DNA of 64,000 nucleotides from QZLE01 sp033852135 (GTDB lineage: Bacteria; Pseudomonadota; Gammaproteobacteria; QZLD01). Within the stretch, counting starts at the first letter, position 1; each line of letters starts with the position of its first letter. The notes under the pieces are model-generated. The model was given only the letters and a program-made list of their open reading frames with translations. It was not told the origin of the DNA and did not search any database. Below, one piece after another: positions 63,803 to 64,000 of the stretch. The stretch covers positions 1 to 64,000 of the forward strand of contig JAWSVB010000013.1 of the NCBI GenBank assembly GCA_033852135.1. The letters are read 5' to 3'. The translations under genes were made by a program, and so were the position numbers.

Positions 63803-64000
63803 TTAACCAGATTTCGCCATCTCTTGCTGAAAGGTGATAATGATAAATTCTGCAGGACGTACAACTGCAACTTTAACTGTTACATTCATAAAACCATTTA
63901 AAATATCTTCTGCAGTCATTGTAGAGCCTAACCCAATATCAACCGTAAATGCATCAGCAGCTGTTGCACCTTGTAATCCACCTTGTTTCCATATATCAAT
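63803..64000 (-). CDS. Contractile tail sheath protein, C-terminal fragment (partial)
   Basis: The last 65 codons of a minus-strand gene; the 5' part lies outside the window. The peptide contains IDIWKQGGLQGATAADAFTV, GLGSTMTAEDILNGFMNVTV and VVRPAEFIIITFQQEMAKSG. This is the conserved C-terminal domain of contractile sheath proteins of phage tails, R-type pyocins and extracellular injection systems (Afp/PVC-like). The WKQGxLQGxTAxDAF and RPAEFIxxxF patterns are very typical. More sheath, tube and baseplate genes are expected to the right. Confidence 0.9.
   Translation of the reverse strand: MDIWKQGGLQGATAADAFTVDIGLGSTMTAEDILNGFMNVTVKVAVVRPAEFIIITFQQEMAKSG

Noticed and set aside
1..64000. 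tRNA, rRNA and known riboswitches
   Set aside because: No cloverleaf with a conserved T-loop or rRNA sequence was recognised by reading; a tRNAscan and Rfam search would be decisive.

Overview
The window looks like a chromosomal segment of an AT-rich gammaproteobacterium. I infer this from gene order and sequence (pcnB-folK-dNK-panB-panC-pgi-nnr-tsaE-amiC, truD, recD, greB, a YebC/YeeN-type regulator) and from TGTGA-N6-TCACA sites that fit the CRP/Vfr family. I cannot name the genus. No rRNA, tRNA or CRISPR array was recognised.

Layout. 1-5.6 kb: a B12-dependent radical SAM protein and a zinc-finger/membrane protein on the minus strand, then an Hpt/HD-GYP protein, an orphan ABC ATPase and a small lipoprotein. 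5.6-17.7 kb: three tandem paralogous secreted subtilisin-family (S8) proteases of about 1270 residues. Each has its own terminator, a similar Shine-Dalgarno leader and a perfect CRP-type palindrome 150-170 bp upstream. 18.1-28.0 kb: a housekeeping block (RNA polyadenylation, folate, deoxynucleoside salvage, pantothenate, glucose-6-P isomerase, NAD(P)HX repair, tRNA t6A, cell-wall amidase), interrupted by two families of short palindromic elements. 28.2-32.0 kb: a DUF1778/GNAT toxin-antitoxin pair, truD and a recD without recBC. 32.0-35.7 kb: a small secreted protein sharing the proteases' C-terminal Cys domain, a periplasmic solute-binding protein, small membrane proteins and glyoxalase I.

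35.8-50 kb is accessory. It holds a decayed hook-like gene fragment, an unknown cytosolic protein, an ImpA-type M60 metalloprotease lipoprotein, a DsrE protein, a serine hydrolase homologue lacking its catalytic serine, an AraC/GyrI-like regulator, a DUF1016-staphylococcal-nuclease fusion, a repeat-rich stretch, and a 2.9-kb segment bounded by 30-bp inverted repeats carrying a membrane protein and a divergent HEPN-like protein. 50-64 kb mixes a cupin, an H2O-forming-type NADH oxidase, a PEP-CTERM protein, an HD alarmone-hydrolase-like protein, a CNNM/CorB-type protein, greB, a YebC-family protein, an NADPH-FMN-type flavoprotein and two large secreted proteins of unknown function. The last 198 bases encode, on the minus strand, the C-terminus of a contractile-tail sheath protein, so a phage tail or extracellular contractile injection system probably continues beyond the right edge.

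The best candidates for something undescribed are the inverted-repeat-bounded HEPN/membrane cassette, the CRP-linked protease array with its shared C-terminal domain, the DUF1016-nuclease fusion, and the secreted pair next to the sheath gene.
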